Assembly (NCBI RefSeq): GCF_010468565.1
Contig: NZ_WUEG01000014.1
Coordinates: 1-64,000, forward strand
DNA from: Allomuricauda sp. TY007
Lineage (GTDB): Bacteria > Bacteroidota > Bacteroidia > Flavobacteriales > Flavobacteriaceae
Direction: 5' to 3'
DNA: 64,000 nt
Position numbers and translations under genes: made by a program. Position 1 is the stretch's first letter, and each line of letters starts with the position of its first letter. This document shows, piece after piece, positions 8,533 to 16,474 of this stretch. The notes beneath the pieces were generated by a model. That model was not told the DNA's origin. It saw only the letters and a program-made list of their open reading frames with translations, and searched no databases.

Positions 8533-10266
8533 ATGATCAAACGGTACTTGCCATTTTTATCTTGGATGTCCACATACAACAAATCATTGCTCCGAGGAGA
8601 CCTGGTTGCGGGCCTTACCGTGGGAATTATGTTGGTACCACAAGGGATGGCCTATGCGATGATTGCAGGAATGCCTCCAATCTATGGGTTATATGCTGCA
8701 TTGGTGCCTCCATTGGTATATGCTCTTATGGGAACATCAAGGCAATTGGGTGTAGGGCCTGTGGCCATGGATTCATTATTGGTCGCGGCAGGGGTTGGCG
8801 CATTACAACTGGTTAACACAGAAGAATATATTTCCACCGTACTTTTTTTGACCCTGCTCATAGGGGGAATACAGCTTCTTTTGGGTATTTTGAGAATGGG
8901 CTTTTTTGTAAATTTTTTGTCCAAACCCGTTATAAGCGGGTTTACATCGGCCGCGGCAATTTTAATAGGGTTGGGGCAATTAAAACACATATTGGGGACA
9001 AACTTTGCACAGTCCAGTAAAATTTATGAACTGTTGGGCAATATTATTGGAAGTTTGGACAATGTCGACCTATTGACCTTGGGACTGGGCGCAGTCTCCA
9101 TATTTTTGATGTTTCTACTAAAAAGAATCAACAAAAAATTGCCCGCCCCCTTGTTGATCGTGGTACTAGGCATCTTGGCAGTAGTGATTTTTAATCTGGA
9201 AACAAAGGGGATTTATATTGTGGGCGATATTCCAAAGGGCCTTCCCGATTTTCAGCTTCCACAATTCCAATGGGACAAAATGGGACAGCTTATGCCCATT
9301 GCCATAACAGTGGCGCTTTTTGGGTTTATGGAGTCCGTATCCATAGCAAAGACAGTTGAAGAAAAACATCCGGAATACGAACTGGATGCCGACCAAGAAC
9401 TACGAGCCTTGGGCCTTTCCAATATTTTGGGCTCATTCTTTCAGTCTTTTTCAGTGTCCGGCAGTTTTTCAAGGACCGCTGTCAATGATCAGGCCGGGGC
9501 AAAAACAGGGATGTCACTCATCTTTAGTACACTTATTATAGCGGGCGTGCTGCTCTTCCTCACCCCATTGTTCTACAAATTGCCCGCTCTGGTCTTGGGT
9601 GCCATCATCATAGTTTCGGTGATTGGCCTCATAGATATAAAATACCCCTTGGTATTGTGGAAGAACAGAAAGGATGAGTTTTTCCTGTTGACTGCTACTT
9701 TTTTGATGACCCTTTTCATTGGTTTGATGGAAGGAATACTTTTAGGAGTATTACTCTCCCTAATGTTGCTGGTATATAGAATATCCAAACCACACATCGC
9801 TGTTTTGGGAAAAGTCAGGGGAACCCATTATTATAAGAACATTGACCGTTTCTCGGAAGATGTGGAAGTGGATGCGGATAAATTGGTCATAAGGTTCGAT
9901 GCCCAATTGTATTTTGGCAATAAAGATTATTTCAAAAAACAACTCTATCGACTGATTGAGAAAAAAGGTCCCGTCCTCAAGTACATCATCCTAAATGCGG
10001 AGCCTATCAATTATATAGACAGCAGTGCTGCGGGCATGTTGGAAAGGCTCATACTTGACTTGCGGAAAAAAGGCATCCATTTTTTTATTGCAGCCGCCAT
10101 AGGTCCCACAAGGGATATTCTGTACAGTAGCGGAATCGTGGACATTCTTGGTGAAGAAAACCTGTTTGTCCAGACTTTTGATGCGGTGGACAATTGTAGC
10201 GAACAAAAGGAGAGGACCCTTATGCAAAAAAAAGTATCCTTACAGTCCAAGACAAAGAGTTTGTAA
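8533..10266 (+). CDS. SulP family anion transporter with STAS domain
   Basis: About 577 residues from the ATG at 8533, chosen because it lies just after the -7 box at 8510; the longer frame from 8458 would overlap the regulator gene. The membrane domain has the SulP signature GLTVGIMLVPQGMAYAMIAG, the FVNFLSKPVISGFTSAAAI block and a RALGLSNILGSFFQSFSVSG SxR-type segment. The C-terminal STAS domain (about 445-560) includes IDSSAAGMLERL. SulP proteins move sulfate, bicarbonate or similar anions across the inner membrane. In this cluster, export or uptake of sulfate, sulfite or thiosulfate is plausible but not shown. Confidence 0.9.
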   Translation: MIKRYLPFLSWMSTYNKSLLRGDLVAGLTVGIMLVPQGMAYAMIAGMPPIYGLYAALVPPLVYALMGTSRQLGVGPVAMDSLLVAAGVGALQLVNTEEYISTVLFLTLLIGGIQLLLGILRMGFFVNFLSKPVISGFTSAAAILIGLGQLKHILGTNFAQSSKIYELLGNIIGSLDNVDLLTLGLGAVSIFLMFLLKRINKKLPAPLLIVVLGILAVVIFNLETKGIYIVGDIPKGLPDFQLPQFQWDKMGQLMPIAITVALFGFMESVSIAKTVEEKHPEYELDADQELRALGLSNILGSFFQSFSVSGSFSRTAVNDQAGAKTGMSLIFSTLIIAGVLLFLTPLFYKLPALVLGAIIIVSVIGLIDIKYPLVLWKNRKDEFFLLTATFLMTLFIGLMEGILLGVLLSLMLLVYRISKPHIAVLGKVRGTHYYKNIDRFSEDVEVDADKLVIRFDAQLYFGNKDYFKKQLYRLIEKKGPVLKYIILNAEPINYIDSSAAGMLERLILDLRKKGIHFFIAAAIGPTRDILYSSGIVDILGEENLFVQTFDAVDNCSEQKERTLMQKKVSLQSKTKSL

Positions 10267-10306
10267 CTTTGGTGACTGAAAAGTATAGGAGGCAAATTTA
10301 TTTTTG
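10263..10306 (+). promoter_or_regulatory. Crp/Fnr-type site and -7 box before the dioxygenase-rhodanese gene
   Basis: GTAAC-TTTG-GTGAC (10263-10276) overlaps the SulP stop codon. Its centre is 29.5 bp upstream of TATTTTTG (10299-10306), a perfect TAnnTTTG. The gene ATG follows at 10323. Confidence 0.72.
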
Positions 10307-10322
10307 GCAAAAACCATAAGAA

Positions 10323-11732
10323 ATGAAAATTGAACAAATATATACAGGGTGCTTGGCCCAGGGAGCCTATTACATTGAAAGTGAAGGGGAAGCCGCAATT
10401 ATAGATCCTCTTAGGGAAGTGCAGCCCTACATAAAAAAGGCCAAGGAAGATGGAGCTGCCATCAAGTACATTTTTGAGACCCATTTCCATGCAGATTTTG
10501 TGAGCGGACATGTAACCCTATCGAAGGAGACAGGAGCGCCTATCATATATGGGCCTACGGCAAAACCATCTTTTGATGCGGTTATCGCTAAAGATGGACA
10601 AGTGTTTAAATTGGGAAAAATTACCATAACAGCTTTGCACACGCCTGGGCATACCATGGAAAGCACAACCTATTTGTTGAAGGACGAAAACGGGAAAGAC
10701 CATGCCATTTTCAGCGGTGACACCTTATTCTTGGGAGATGTGGGAAGGCCTGATCTTGCCCAAAAAGCGGCCCATATGACACAGGAAGAGTTGGCTGGGA
10801 CCTTGTTCGATAGCCTTCGGAACAAGATTATGCCATTGGCAGATGATGTGATTGTTTATCCAGCGCACGGAGCCGGCTCTGCTTGCGGAAAGAACATGAT
10901 GAAAGAAACCGTGGATACCTTGGGCAATCAGAAGAAAATGAACTATGCTCTCAGGGCCGATATGACGAGAGATGAATTTATTGAAGAAGTTACGGAAGGT
11001 CTTTTGCCACCACCCCAATATTTCCCCTTGAACGTAAAAATGAACAAGGAAGGTTACGAAGACATCGGTACTGTTCTGGAAAGAGGGACACAAGCGTTAA
11101 CACCAGAGGCTTTTGAAACTGCCGCAAACGAAACCGGAGCTGTTGTTCTTGATGTACGCCATCAAGATGAATTTGCCAAAGGCCATGTGCCCCGTTCCAT
11201 ATTCATTGGATTGGACGGTAGCTTTGCCCCTTGGGTCGGGGCATTGATCGCCGATGTGGAACAACCTATCTTATTGGTAACCCCTGAAGGCAGGGAAGAG
11301 GAGACCGTCACCCGACTTTCAAGGGTAGGTTTTGACAAGACCCTCGGATATTTGAAGGGCGGGATCGAAGCTTGGAAAAAAGCGGGAAAGGATGCGGACA
11401 CCGTGGATAGCGTGAATGCCCAAGAGCTGAAGGACATGATAGGACAAGGGGTTCCTGTATTTGATGTGCGAAAGGAATCCGAATACCAGGCCGAGCACGT
11501 CAAGGATGCCCATTTAACCCCATTGGATTACATCAATGACCACCTGACCGAATTTCCCAATAGGGAAACCTTTTACATTCATTGTGCAGGAGGTTATCGC
11601 AGCATGATCGCCGCATCCATACTAAAAAGTAGAGGTATCCATAACCTGGTCGATGTGGCCGGAGGATTTGCCGACATAAAAAATGCGGGGATTCCTGTTA
11701 CGGATTACGTATGTCCTACTACTTTGAAGTAA
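10323..11732 (+). CDS. ETHE1-like persulfide dioxygenase fused to two rhodanese domains
   Basis: A 469-residue cytoplasmic protein. Residues 1-210 are a metallo-beta-lactamase fold of the ETHE1 type, with the metal motif HFHADFVSGH (H54, H56, D58, H63), GDTLFLGDVGRPDL and PAHGAGSACG. These enzymes oxidise glutathione or other low-molecular persulfide to sulfite. A first rhodanese domain (about 265-350) reads LLVTPEGREEE where the catalytic loop should be and lacks its cysteine. The second (about 375-465) has the active loop HCAGGYRS with C421. The fusion suggests that persulfide sulfur is oxidised and sulfite turned to thiosulfate in one protein. It sits between SulP and a second rhodanese. 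Confidence 0.92.
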   Translation: MKIEQIYTGCLAQGAYYIESEGEAAIIDPLREVQPYIKKAKEDGAAIKYIFETHFHADFVSGHVTLSKETGAPIIYGPTAKPSFDAVIAKDGQVFKLGKITITALHTPGHTMESTTYLLKDENGKDHAIFSGDTLFLGDVGRPDLAQKAAHMTQEELAGTLFDSLRNKIMPLADDVIVYPAHGAGSACGKNMMKETVDTLGNQKKMNYALRADMTRDEFIEEVTEGLLPPPQYFPLNVKMNKEGYEDIGTVLERGTQALTPEAFETAANETGAVVLDVRHQDEFAKGHVPRSIFIGLDGSFAPWVGALIADVEQPILLVTPEGREEETVTRLSRVGFDKTLGYLKGGIEAWKKAGKDADTVDSVNAQELKDMIGQGVPVFDVRKESEYQAEHVKDAHLTPLDYINDHLTEFPNRETFYIHCAGGYRSMIAASILKSRGIHNLVDVAGGFADIKNAGIPVTDYVCPTTLK

Positions 11733-11774
11733 GATGGGGATAACTTCTTAAAAAAGCATTAAAGTTGTTTTTGT

Positions 11775-11819
11775 GTAACTATCGTTACTGACCCTCATAG
11801 GTTGGCCGAGGTATTTTAG
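11775..11819 (+). promoter_or_regulatory. Crp/Fnr-type site and -7 box before the rhodanese gene
   Basis: A perfect GTAAC-TATC-GTTAC palindrome (11775-11788) is centred 30.5 bp upstream of TATTTTAG (11812-11819), which is one base off TAnnTTTG. The ATG follows at 11840. Confidence 0.68.
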
Positions 11820-11839
11820 CCCCTTAAAATAACGATACT

Positions 11840-12184
11840 ATGTCAATATTAAGCTTTTTGTTCAAAGAACAGAACCTCCCTGATGAAATCAATATTTTGG
11901 ATAGGGAGGAATATAAAACCGCCATTTCCAAAGGTAAGGTCCAATTGGTGGATGTCAGAACCAAGGGAGAGTTTCTATCGGGCCACATAAAAGGAGCCAA
12001 GAACATCGATTTTTTTCAAGGAGTTGCATTTGATGCCGCTTTTTCAAAATTGAAAAAGGATGCTCCAGTGTACATTTATTGCCAATCTGGAAATAGAAGT
12101 CAAAAAGCAGCAAAAAAGCTGGTGAGTTTGGGCTTCACCAAGGTTTACGATTTAAGGGGCGGATACATGGGTTGGTGCTATTGA
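11840..12184 (+). CDS. Single-domain rhodanese
   Basis: A 114-residue rhodanese-like protein without signal peptide. It has the DVRTKGEFLSGHIKGAKNID entry and the active-site loop YCQSGNRSQ with C81, six residues long as in sulfur-specific sulfurtransferases. It moves sulfane sulfur between thiols or to cyanide/sulfite acceptors. The final residues RGGYMGWCY match the usual rhodanese end. It probably hands persulfide sulfur between SQR and the dioxygenase fusion. It has its own operator. Confidence 0.92.
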   Translation: MSILSFLFKEQNLPDEINILDREEYKTAISKGKVQLVDVRTKGEFLSGHIKGAKNIDFFQGVAFDAAFSKLKKDAPVYIYCQSGNRSQKAAKKLVSLGFTKVYDLRGGYMGWCY

Positions 12185-12200
12185 TCTGGAAATAGTCAAT

Positions 12201-12460
12201 ATGAAAACAACATTCCGGGTACAAAACCTCAAATGCGGGGTAGTGTCAATATCATTTCAAAGAAATTATCAGAAATAAAAGATGTGATTGTGGAAAAGGA
12301 AAACTCATCGGTCAGCTTTGATCACCAGAGCGCCGATGGGGCTTCCTTAATTAAAGAAACCCTCAAATAAATGGGCTATACCACTATTGATAAGGAAAAT
12401 GGTTTTGTGGAAAAAGCAAAATCTTTTGTAAGTTGTACCAATGGTAAAATATCCAAATAA
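12201..12460 (+). pseudogene. Broken heavy-metal-associated (HMA) domain gene
   Basis: From the ATG at 12201 the frame reads MKTTFRVQNLKCG, then shifts near 12237-12245. The other frame continues VNIISKKLSEIKDVIVEKEN and later MGYTTIDKENG. An in-frame TAA at 12368 breaks it again. The intact ancestor would be a CopZ/HMA-like metal-binding protein, but the KCGGC metal motif is destroyed. The last stop TAA (12458-12460) still overlaps the ATG of the next gene. Sequencing error could explain one lesion but hardly both. Confidence 0.7.
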
Positions 12461-13053
12461 TGCGATTTCCTCCAATTTTCATATTAATTTTTCTGCTGTT
12501 CCTTTCTTGTAAGCAGGGGCCAAAAATATCAGATAAAAAGGTGCCCAAAAATCCAGATTACGCAGAAATAGGCATGTCCTATGCCCAAGAAACCCAAAAA
12601 GTGCTGGGCAAAACGCTCATGACTACCATTCAGGAAAAAGGGGTGGTAGAGGCTGTGAAATTTTGCAATGAAAGGGCCTATCCCTTGACCGACAGCATGG
12701 CCACCAACTATAACGCCCACATAAGAAGAGTTTCCGATAGGCCACGAAATCCGAAAAATAAAGCTGATGCCTCTGAGTTGGCACATATCGAAACCTTTAA
12801 AAAGGCATTGGCTTCAGGGGACACCATTGTACCTATTTTAAGCGAAGGTAATGGCAAAGTACAGTTCTATTACCCCATAGTTACCCAAGCCCTTTGTTTA
12901 AACTGCCACGGAACCCCGGGAAAAACAATGGCACCCGATGTAATTCAACATTTGTCCCAACTATACCCGGATGACCAAGCCACGGGCTATGCCTCAGATG
13001 AGGTACGAGGAATTTGGAGTATAGTTTTCGATGCTTCGAAAAGCCCCGATTAA
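12460..13053 (+). CDS. DUF3365 c-type haem lipoprotein
   Basis: A 197-residue exported lipoprotein: hydrophobic signal and lipobox LFLSC with C17 as the lipidated residue. It then has a DUF3365/Tll0287-like domain, with the c-haem motif CLNCH at 146-150, followed by GTPGKTMAPDV. It would sit on the periplasmic side of a membrane and bind haem covalently. Electron transfer or redox/gas sensing is inferred. It is joined to the broken HMA gene by a TAATG overlap, so it was coupled to that gene. Its 3' end overlaps the convergent hydroxylase gene by 4 bp. Confidence 0.85.
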   Translation: MRFPPIFILIFLLFLSCKQGPKISDKKVPKNPDYAEIGMSYAQETQKVLGKTLMTTIQEKGVVEAVKFCNERAYPLTDSMATNYNAHIRRVSDRPRNPKNKADASELAHIETFKKALASGDTIVPILSEGNGKVQFYYPIVTQALCLNCHGTPGKTMAPDVIQHLSQLYPDDQATGYASDEVRGIWSIVFDASKSPD

Positions 13054-13934
13054 ATTTTATTTTTTGGCTTTTTGAATCCATGGACCAATTGGCCCCAAAA
13101 ACCTTTGGGGATATCCTCGTCTCCCGGAAAACCCAATTCAATTTTTCCGCCACTTTCTGGAACATAGTTAGTACGGAAAATATAATCCCAAAGACTGAGA
13201 CTTATCCCATAATTCATTCCATACCGATATCCTTCTGGTAGATTGTATGCATGGTGGTATAGGTGCATCACGGGATTGTTCAAGATATATTTTAATGGTC
13301 CGTAGGTTAATTTGATGTTCGAATGGTTGAAATGCCCAATGGTTATAGCTGCAAAATGTACAATATAGGCCTGTTCGGGTTCAAAACCACCAAGAACCAT
13401 TACCCCCAAGGTCTTTAAGGGTTTGTAAAGAATGTTTTCCATCCAATGGTATCGCAAGTGCGCAGCAAACCCCATTTCCTTAACACTATGGTGTACTTTG
13501 TGGAATTCCCACAACACGGGATATTTGTGGAGTAGCACGTGGGTAAACCACTGCACAAAATCGAGTACCACAAAAAATACCAGTAATTGCGACCATTGTG
13601 ACCAGTGGACCATATCTACAATGGTCAATGTTTTTGGAGTAATTCCCACATCGGCAAAAAAGACACCAAGTACTTTGTAAACCCCATTTATTACAATGGC
13701 AAAAATGAAAAAGTTGAAAAACATGTAAAATGTGTCCAACCAAAAATCCTTTCTAAAAATAGATTGTTCCTTGCGCCAAGGAAACAAAATCTCCAAAACC
13801 CAAACCAAGACTGAAATTAGGATCAGTCCCCAGAAATAGTTGGTGTGCCAGGGAACTTCAAAAATGATTGATTTCCAAGTCCACCTGACCGTTCCCAAAA
13901 AACCGTTGATAAAGGCATCAAAATAATCTAGCAT
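13050..13934 (-). CDS. Sterol desaturase/fatty acid hydroxylase family membrane protein
   Basis: A 294-residue integral membrane di-iron protein. Four or so hydrophobic segments carry the histidine clusters of the family: HVLLHKYPVLWEFHKVHH, a later HYHWMEN-type segment, HFNHSN and HLYHHAYNLP. These bind two iron atoms and use oxygen to hydroxylate or desaturate lipid chains. The lipid substrate is unknown. Its promoter region shares one regulatory palindrome with the divergent DUF2892 gene, linking a lipid-modifying enzyme to the sulfur regulon. Confidence 0.88.
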   Translation of the reverse strand: MLDYFDAFINGFLGTVRWTWKSIIFEVPWHTNYFWGLILISVLVWVLEILFPWRKEQSIFRKDFWLDTFYMFFNFFIFAIVINGVYKVLGVFFADVGITPKTLTIVDMVHWSQWSQLLVFFVVLDFVQWFTHVLLHKYPVLWEFHKVHHSVKEMGFAAHLRYHWMENILYKPLKTLGVMVLGGFEPEQAYIVHFAAITIGHFNHSNIKLTYGPLKYILNNPVMHLYHHAYNLPEGYRYGMNYGISLSLWDYIFRTNYVPESGGKIELGFPGDEDIPKGFWGQLVHGFKKPKNKI

Positions 13935-13977
13935 ACTTGTATTGAGTCGTTGAAAAAGCTAAAAACTGATTCAAAAA

Positions 13978-14050
13978 CAAAAGTACTTTAAAAATAGTGC
14001 ATCTGTGTAACCAAGGTTACTATCCGTTTTGCAATGAACCTCTACTTTTA
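13978..14050. promoter_or_regulatory. Shared Crp/Fnr-type site with -7 boxes on both strands
   Basis: GTAAC-CAAG-GTTAC (14007-14020) is a perfect palindrome. Rightward, TACTTTTA (14043-14050) lies 29.5 bp from its centre, one base off TAnnTTTG, and serves DUF2892. Leftward, TACTTTTG (minus strand, 13985-13978), a perfect box, lies 28.5 bp from the centre and serves the fatty acid hydroxylase gene at 13934. Confidence 0.68.
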
Positions 14051-14137
14051 GAGTAATGCTTTGAAAATCAAAAAGAAGCTGTGCAAGCTGATCCAATTTT
14101 TGGTAAATTGTATAGTAAGAATCATAAACTATCAATT

Positions 14138-14344
14138 ATGAAAAAAAACATGGGCGGGGCAGACCGCACGATTCGGATTATTCTGGCACTTGGAGTGGGC
14201 GCATTGTACTATTTTAATGTAGTTACAGGAACATTAGCGTATATATTGCTGGCATTGGCGGCAATATTTGTTTTAACGAGTTTTGTTGGTTTTTGTCCTT
14301 TGTACACCCTTTTGGGAATCAATACCTGCAAGGTCAAAGATTAG
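14138..14344 (+). CDS. DUF2892 (YgaP-like) small membrane protein
   Basis: From the ATG at 14138 the protein has 68 residues. It starts with the family signature MKKNMGGADRTIRIIL, has two transmembrane helices, and contains FVGFCPLYTLLGINTCK. DUF2892 domains occur alone or fused to rhodaneses, as in E. coli YgaP, where the helices may help move sulfur or thiocyanate through the membrane. The upstream GTG at 14081 is less likely because the family begins at the chosen ATG. A terminator follows at 14370. Confidence 0.85.
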   Translation: MKKNMGGADRTIRIILALGVGALYYFNVVTGTLAYILLALAAIFVLTSFVGFCPLYTLLGINTCKVKD

Positions 14345-14369
14345 TTTTTTGGTTGATTATGTTAAAAAT

Positions 14370-14405
14370 ACGCCCCACAATTTATAGTTGATGGGGCGTT
14401 TTTTT
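14370..14405 (+). terminator. Intrinsic terminator after DUF2892
   Basis: An 8-bp perfect stem, acgcccca (14370-14377) with tggggcgt (14392-14399), is followed by a run of T residues to 14405. Confidence 0.88.
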
Positions 14406-14480
14406 GTGCCAAACATGATTCTTCTCATATTTTGTACGAAGACCAACTCATAGATTTGCAGCATATTAAATTCCAAAAAC

Positions 14481-14609
14481 GTGAAAACATTAAGTATATA
14501 TCCTTTGGTTTCTTGGGAGAACGGTATCATCATGATCGCCGTATTTGCAGTGGTAGTGGTTGCCTTGGTGCTCACCGTCCTCATGATGATGAAAGGTGGG
14601 GAAAAATAA
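14481..14609 (+). CDS. Possible 42-residue membrane protein
   Basis: A GTG-started frame encodes KTLSIYPLVSWENG, then one long hydrophobic helix (IIMIAVFAVVVVALVLTVL) and a charged tail MMMKGGEK. I do not know a named family. A perfect TAGATTTG box lies at 14451-14458 upstream. It stands between two sulfur genes and faces the same way, so it may be a small subunit of a membrane complex. The hydrophobic run and coherent start support a real gene, but the evidence is thin. Confidence 0.45.
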   Translation: MKTLSIYPLVSWENGIIMIAVFAVVVVALVLTVLMMMKGGEK

Positions 14610-14714
14610 ATGTTCCATCGTAATCAAGTTCTGTGCAGTGACACTCCGGTCATTGTATAAAATCACTTATTTGTAAACGAGTCAGAAGTATTTGTCTGCC
14701 AGATTTTTACCAGT

Positions 14715-14758
14715 GTGACCTAGGTCACTTTATATCTGAAAACCTAAAGGTAACTTTG
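14715..14758 (+). promoter_or_regulatory. Crp/Fnr-type site and -7 box before sulfide:quinone oxidoreductase
   Basis: GTGAC-CTAG-GTCAC (14715-14728), a perfect palindrome, is centred 29.5 bp upstream of TAACTTTG (14751-14758), a perfect TAnnTTTG. The ATG is at 14776. Confidence 0.75.
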
Positions 14759-14775
14759 GGTAAAATGATATAAAA

Positions 14776-16233
14776 ATGGCCAAAATAGTCATCTTGGGAG
14801 CTGGTATAGCAGGTCATGTGGCGGCATCCCATCTCAGAAGAAAGCTCCCCAAAGAGCACGAAGTAGTGGTGGTGTCACCCAATAGTAACTACCAATGGAT
14901 CCCCTCCAATATCTGGGTGGGAATAGGCAGAATGAAACCGAAGGACATCCTGTTCCCTTTGGCTCCCTTGTATGCCAAAAAGCACATCGACTTCAAGCAG
15001 GCCAAGGCCGTTAGTTTTCATCCCGAAGGCGACCAGCAAGAGGCAAAACCCTATGTGGTGGCAGAATATGTAGCAGGGAACGAAAAAGGGACCACGGAAA
15101 AAGTGACCTACGATTACCTGATCAATGCCACTGGGCCTAAACTCAATTTTGAGGCCACCGAAGGGCTATCGCCCGGAAAAAACAAAGCCCATTCCGTATG
15201 TACCTACATCCATGCCGATGAAGCGTGGAACGCCCTGAGCGACCTTATCCAACAAATGAAACAAGGGAAAAAGGCCAAAATATTGATCGGGACCGGTCAC
15301 GCGAAATCAACCTGCCAGGGTGCCGCTTTCGAATACATCCTGAACGTGGAACAAGAACTGCGTCGGCACAAAGTAAGGGATATGGCCAAGATCACCTGGA
15401 TTTCCAACGAATACCATCTCGGAGATTTTGGCATGGACGGTATGCTGTTGAGTTATGGCAGCAATATTATGAAGTCCAGTGAGATGGTTGGAATGGTTTT
15501 CGAAGACCGTGGCATTTCATGGATTTTGGGAGCAGGTGTCCATAAAGTGGAAGACGGCTTGGCCCACTATGAAAACCTTGAAGGGGAACAAAAACAGGAA
15601 TCCTTTGATTTTGCCATGTTGATACCTTCCTTTTCAGGTCATGGTTTTAAGGCCTACGACAAAATGGGGAATGATATCACGGACAGACTTTTTAGGGGAT
15701 TCATGATCGTGGACGCCGACTACACACCCAAACCTTATGAAGAGTGGAGTGTTCAAGATTGGCCCGAAACCTATCAAAACCCTTCCTATCCCAATATTTT
15801 CGCGCCCGGAATCGCCTTTGCACCACCGCACAGCATTTCCAAGCCACGAAAGAGCAAAAACGGTACCGATATTACACCTGCGCCGCCCAGAACGGGAATG
15901 CCTTCGGGGATCACCGCAAAATTGGTGGCCGACAACATCATCGAAATGATCAAACATTCAGACAATGAGTTGCACCATAAAGGATCCATGGGAAATATGG
16001 GTGCTGCATGCATAGCATCGGCAGGATTTGGGATGACGAAAGGTAGCGGCATCAGCATTACCACTTTCCCAATCGTACCGGATTTCAAGAAATATCCGGA
16101 CACACACGGCAGAAAATTGGGCAAAACCTTTGGTGCCATTGGCCTTGCCGGACATTGGCTGAAGTTGGCGTTGCACTACGCATTCCTTTACAAGGCAAAA
16201 ATGAAACCCTTTTGGTGGTTAATCCCAGAATAG
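14776..16233 (+). CDS. sqr: Sulfide:quinone oxidoreductase family flavoprotein
   Basis: A 485-residue FAD-dependent pyridine-nucleotide-disulfide type enzyme. The N-terminal dinucleotide fold reads KIVILGAGIAGHVAA; the second half has LINATGPKLNF and the FAD-closing segment YPNIFAPGIAFAPP. Cysteines C142, C180 (STCQGAAFEY) and C412 (GAACIASAG) are at places expected for the redox and sulfur-carrying thiols. A C-terminal amphipathic part (about 445-485) should attach it to the membrane. It oxidises sulfide to sulfane sulfur and passes electrons to quinone, feeding the rhodanese and persulfide dioxygenase encoded upstream. It has its own operator at 14715. Confidence 0.9.
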   Translation: MAKIVILGAGIAGHVAASHLRRKLPKEHEVVVVSPNSNYQWIPSNIWVGIGRMKPKDILFPLAPLYAKKHIDFKQAKAVSFHPEGDQQEAKPYVVAEYVAGNEKGTTEKVTYDYLINATGPKLNFEATEGLSPGKNKAHSVCTYIHADEAWNALSDLIQQMKQGKKAKILIGTGHAKSTCQGAAFEYILNVEQELRRHKVRDMAKITWISNEYHLGDFGMDGMLLSYGSNIMKSSEMVGMVFEDRGISWILGAGVHKVEDGLAHYENLEGEQKQESFDFAMLIPSFSGHGFKAYDKMGNDITDRLFRGFMIVDADYTPKPYEEWSVQDWPETYQNPSYPNIFAPGIAFAPPHSISKPRKSKNGTDITPAPPRTGMPSGITAKLVADNIIEMIKHSDNELHHKGSMGNMGAACIASAGFGMTKGSGISITTFPIVPDFKKYPDTHGRKLGKTFGAIGLAGHWLKLALHYAFLYKAKMKPFWWLIPE

Positions 16234-16239
16234 AAAATT

Positions 16240-16374
16240 ATGACACGAAGAATATCCAAATACAAACGATTTGTGATGATGAACCCCACCATCCAGTTCT
16301 TTAAGTTCATCTATTTGAGCATAAAAGTGTTGGTTATCGTTGCCGGGGGACATGGGGGAACACGGAACGCATAA
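16240..16374 (+). CDS. Small 44-residue protein downstream of SQR
   Basis: It starts 6 bp after the SQR stop codon and reads MTRRISKYKRFVMMNPTIQ, then FFKFIYLSIKVLVIVAGGHG and a short tail. It has a basic N-terminus and one hydrophobic/amphipathic helix, so it may be a membrane-peripheral partner of SQR. I do not know a named family. The close spacing and coherent sequence support a real gene. A terminator-like hairpin follows. Confidence 0.58.
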   Translation: MTRRISKYKRFVMMNPTIQFFKFIYLSIKVLVIVAGGHGGTRNA

Positions 16375-16398
16375 AACACGTCCTCCTTATTGAAAAGG

Positions 16399-16452
16399 CC
16401 TCAATATGACCCATTTCTTTGGTTACAGGGGCATGTTGAGGTTTGTTTTTTA
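16399..16452 (+). terminator. Terminator-like hairpin after the SQR pair
   Basis: cctcaatatg (16399-16408) pairs with catgttgagg (16432-16441), with one G-U pair, over a 23-nt loop. TTTGTTTTTT follows. The long loop lowers confidence. Confidence 0.55.
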
Positions 16453-16474
16453 GGGAAACAGAGCATTTTTCTCG

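Noticed and set aside
14415..14428. Seventh operator ATGAT-TCTT-CTCAT
   Set aside because: Spacing to TAGATTTG fits, but both arms differ from GTnAC, so I do not count it among the six sites.
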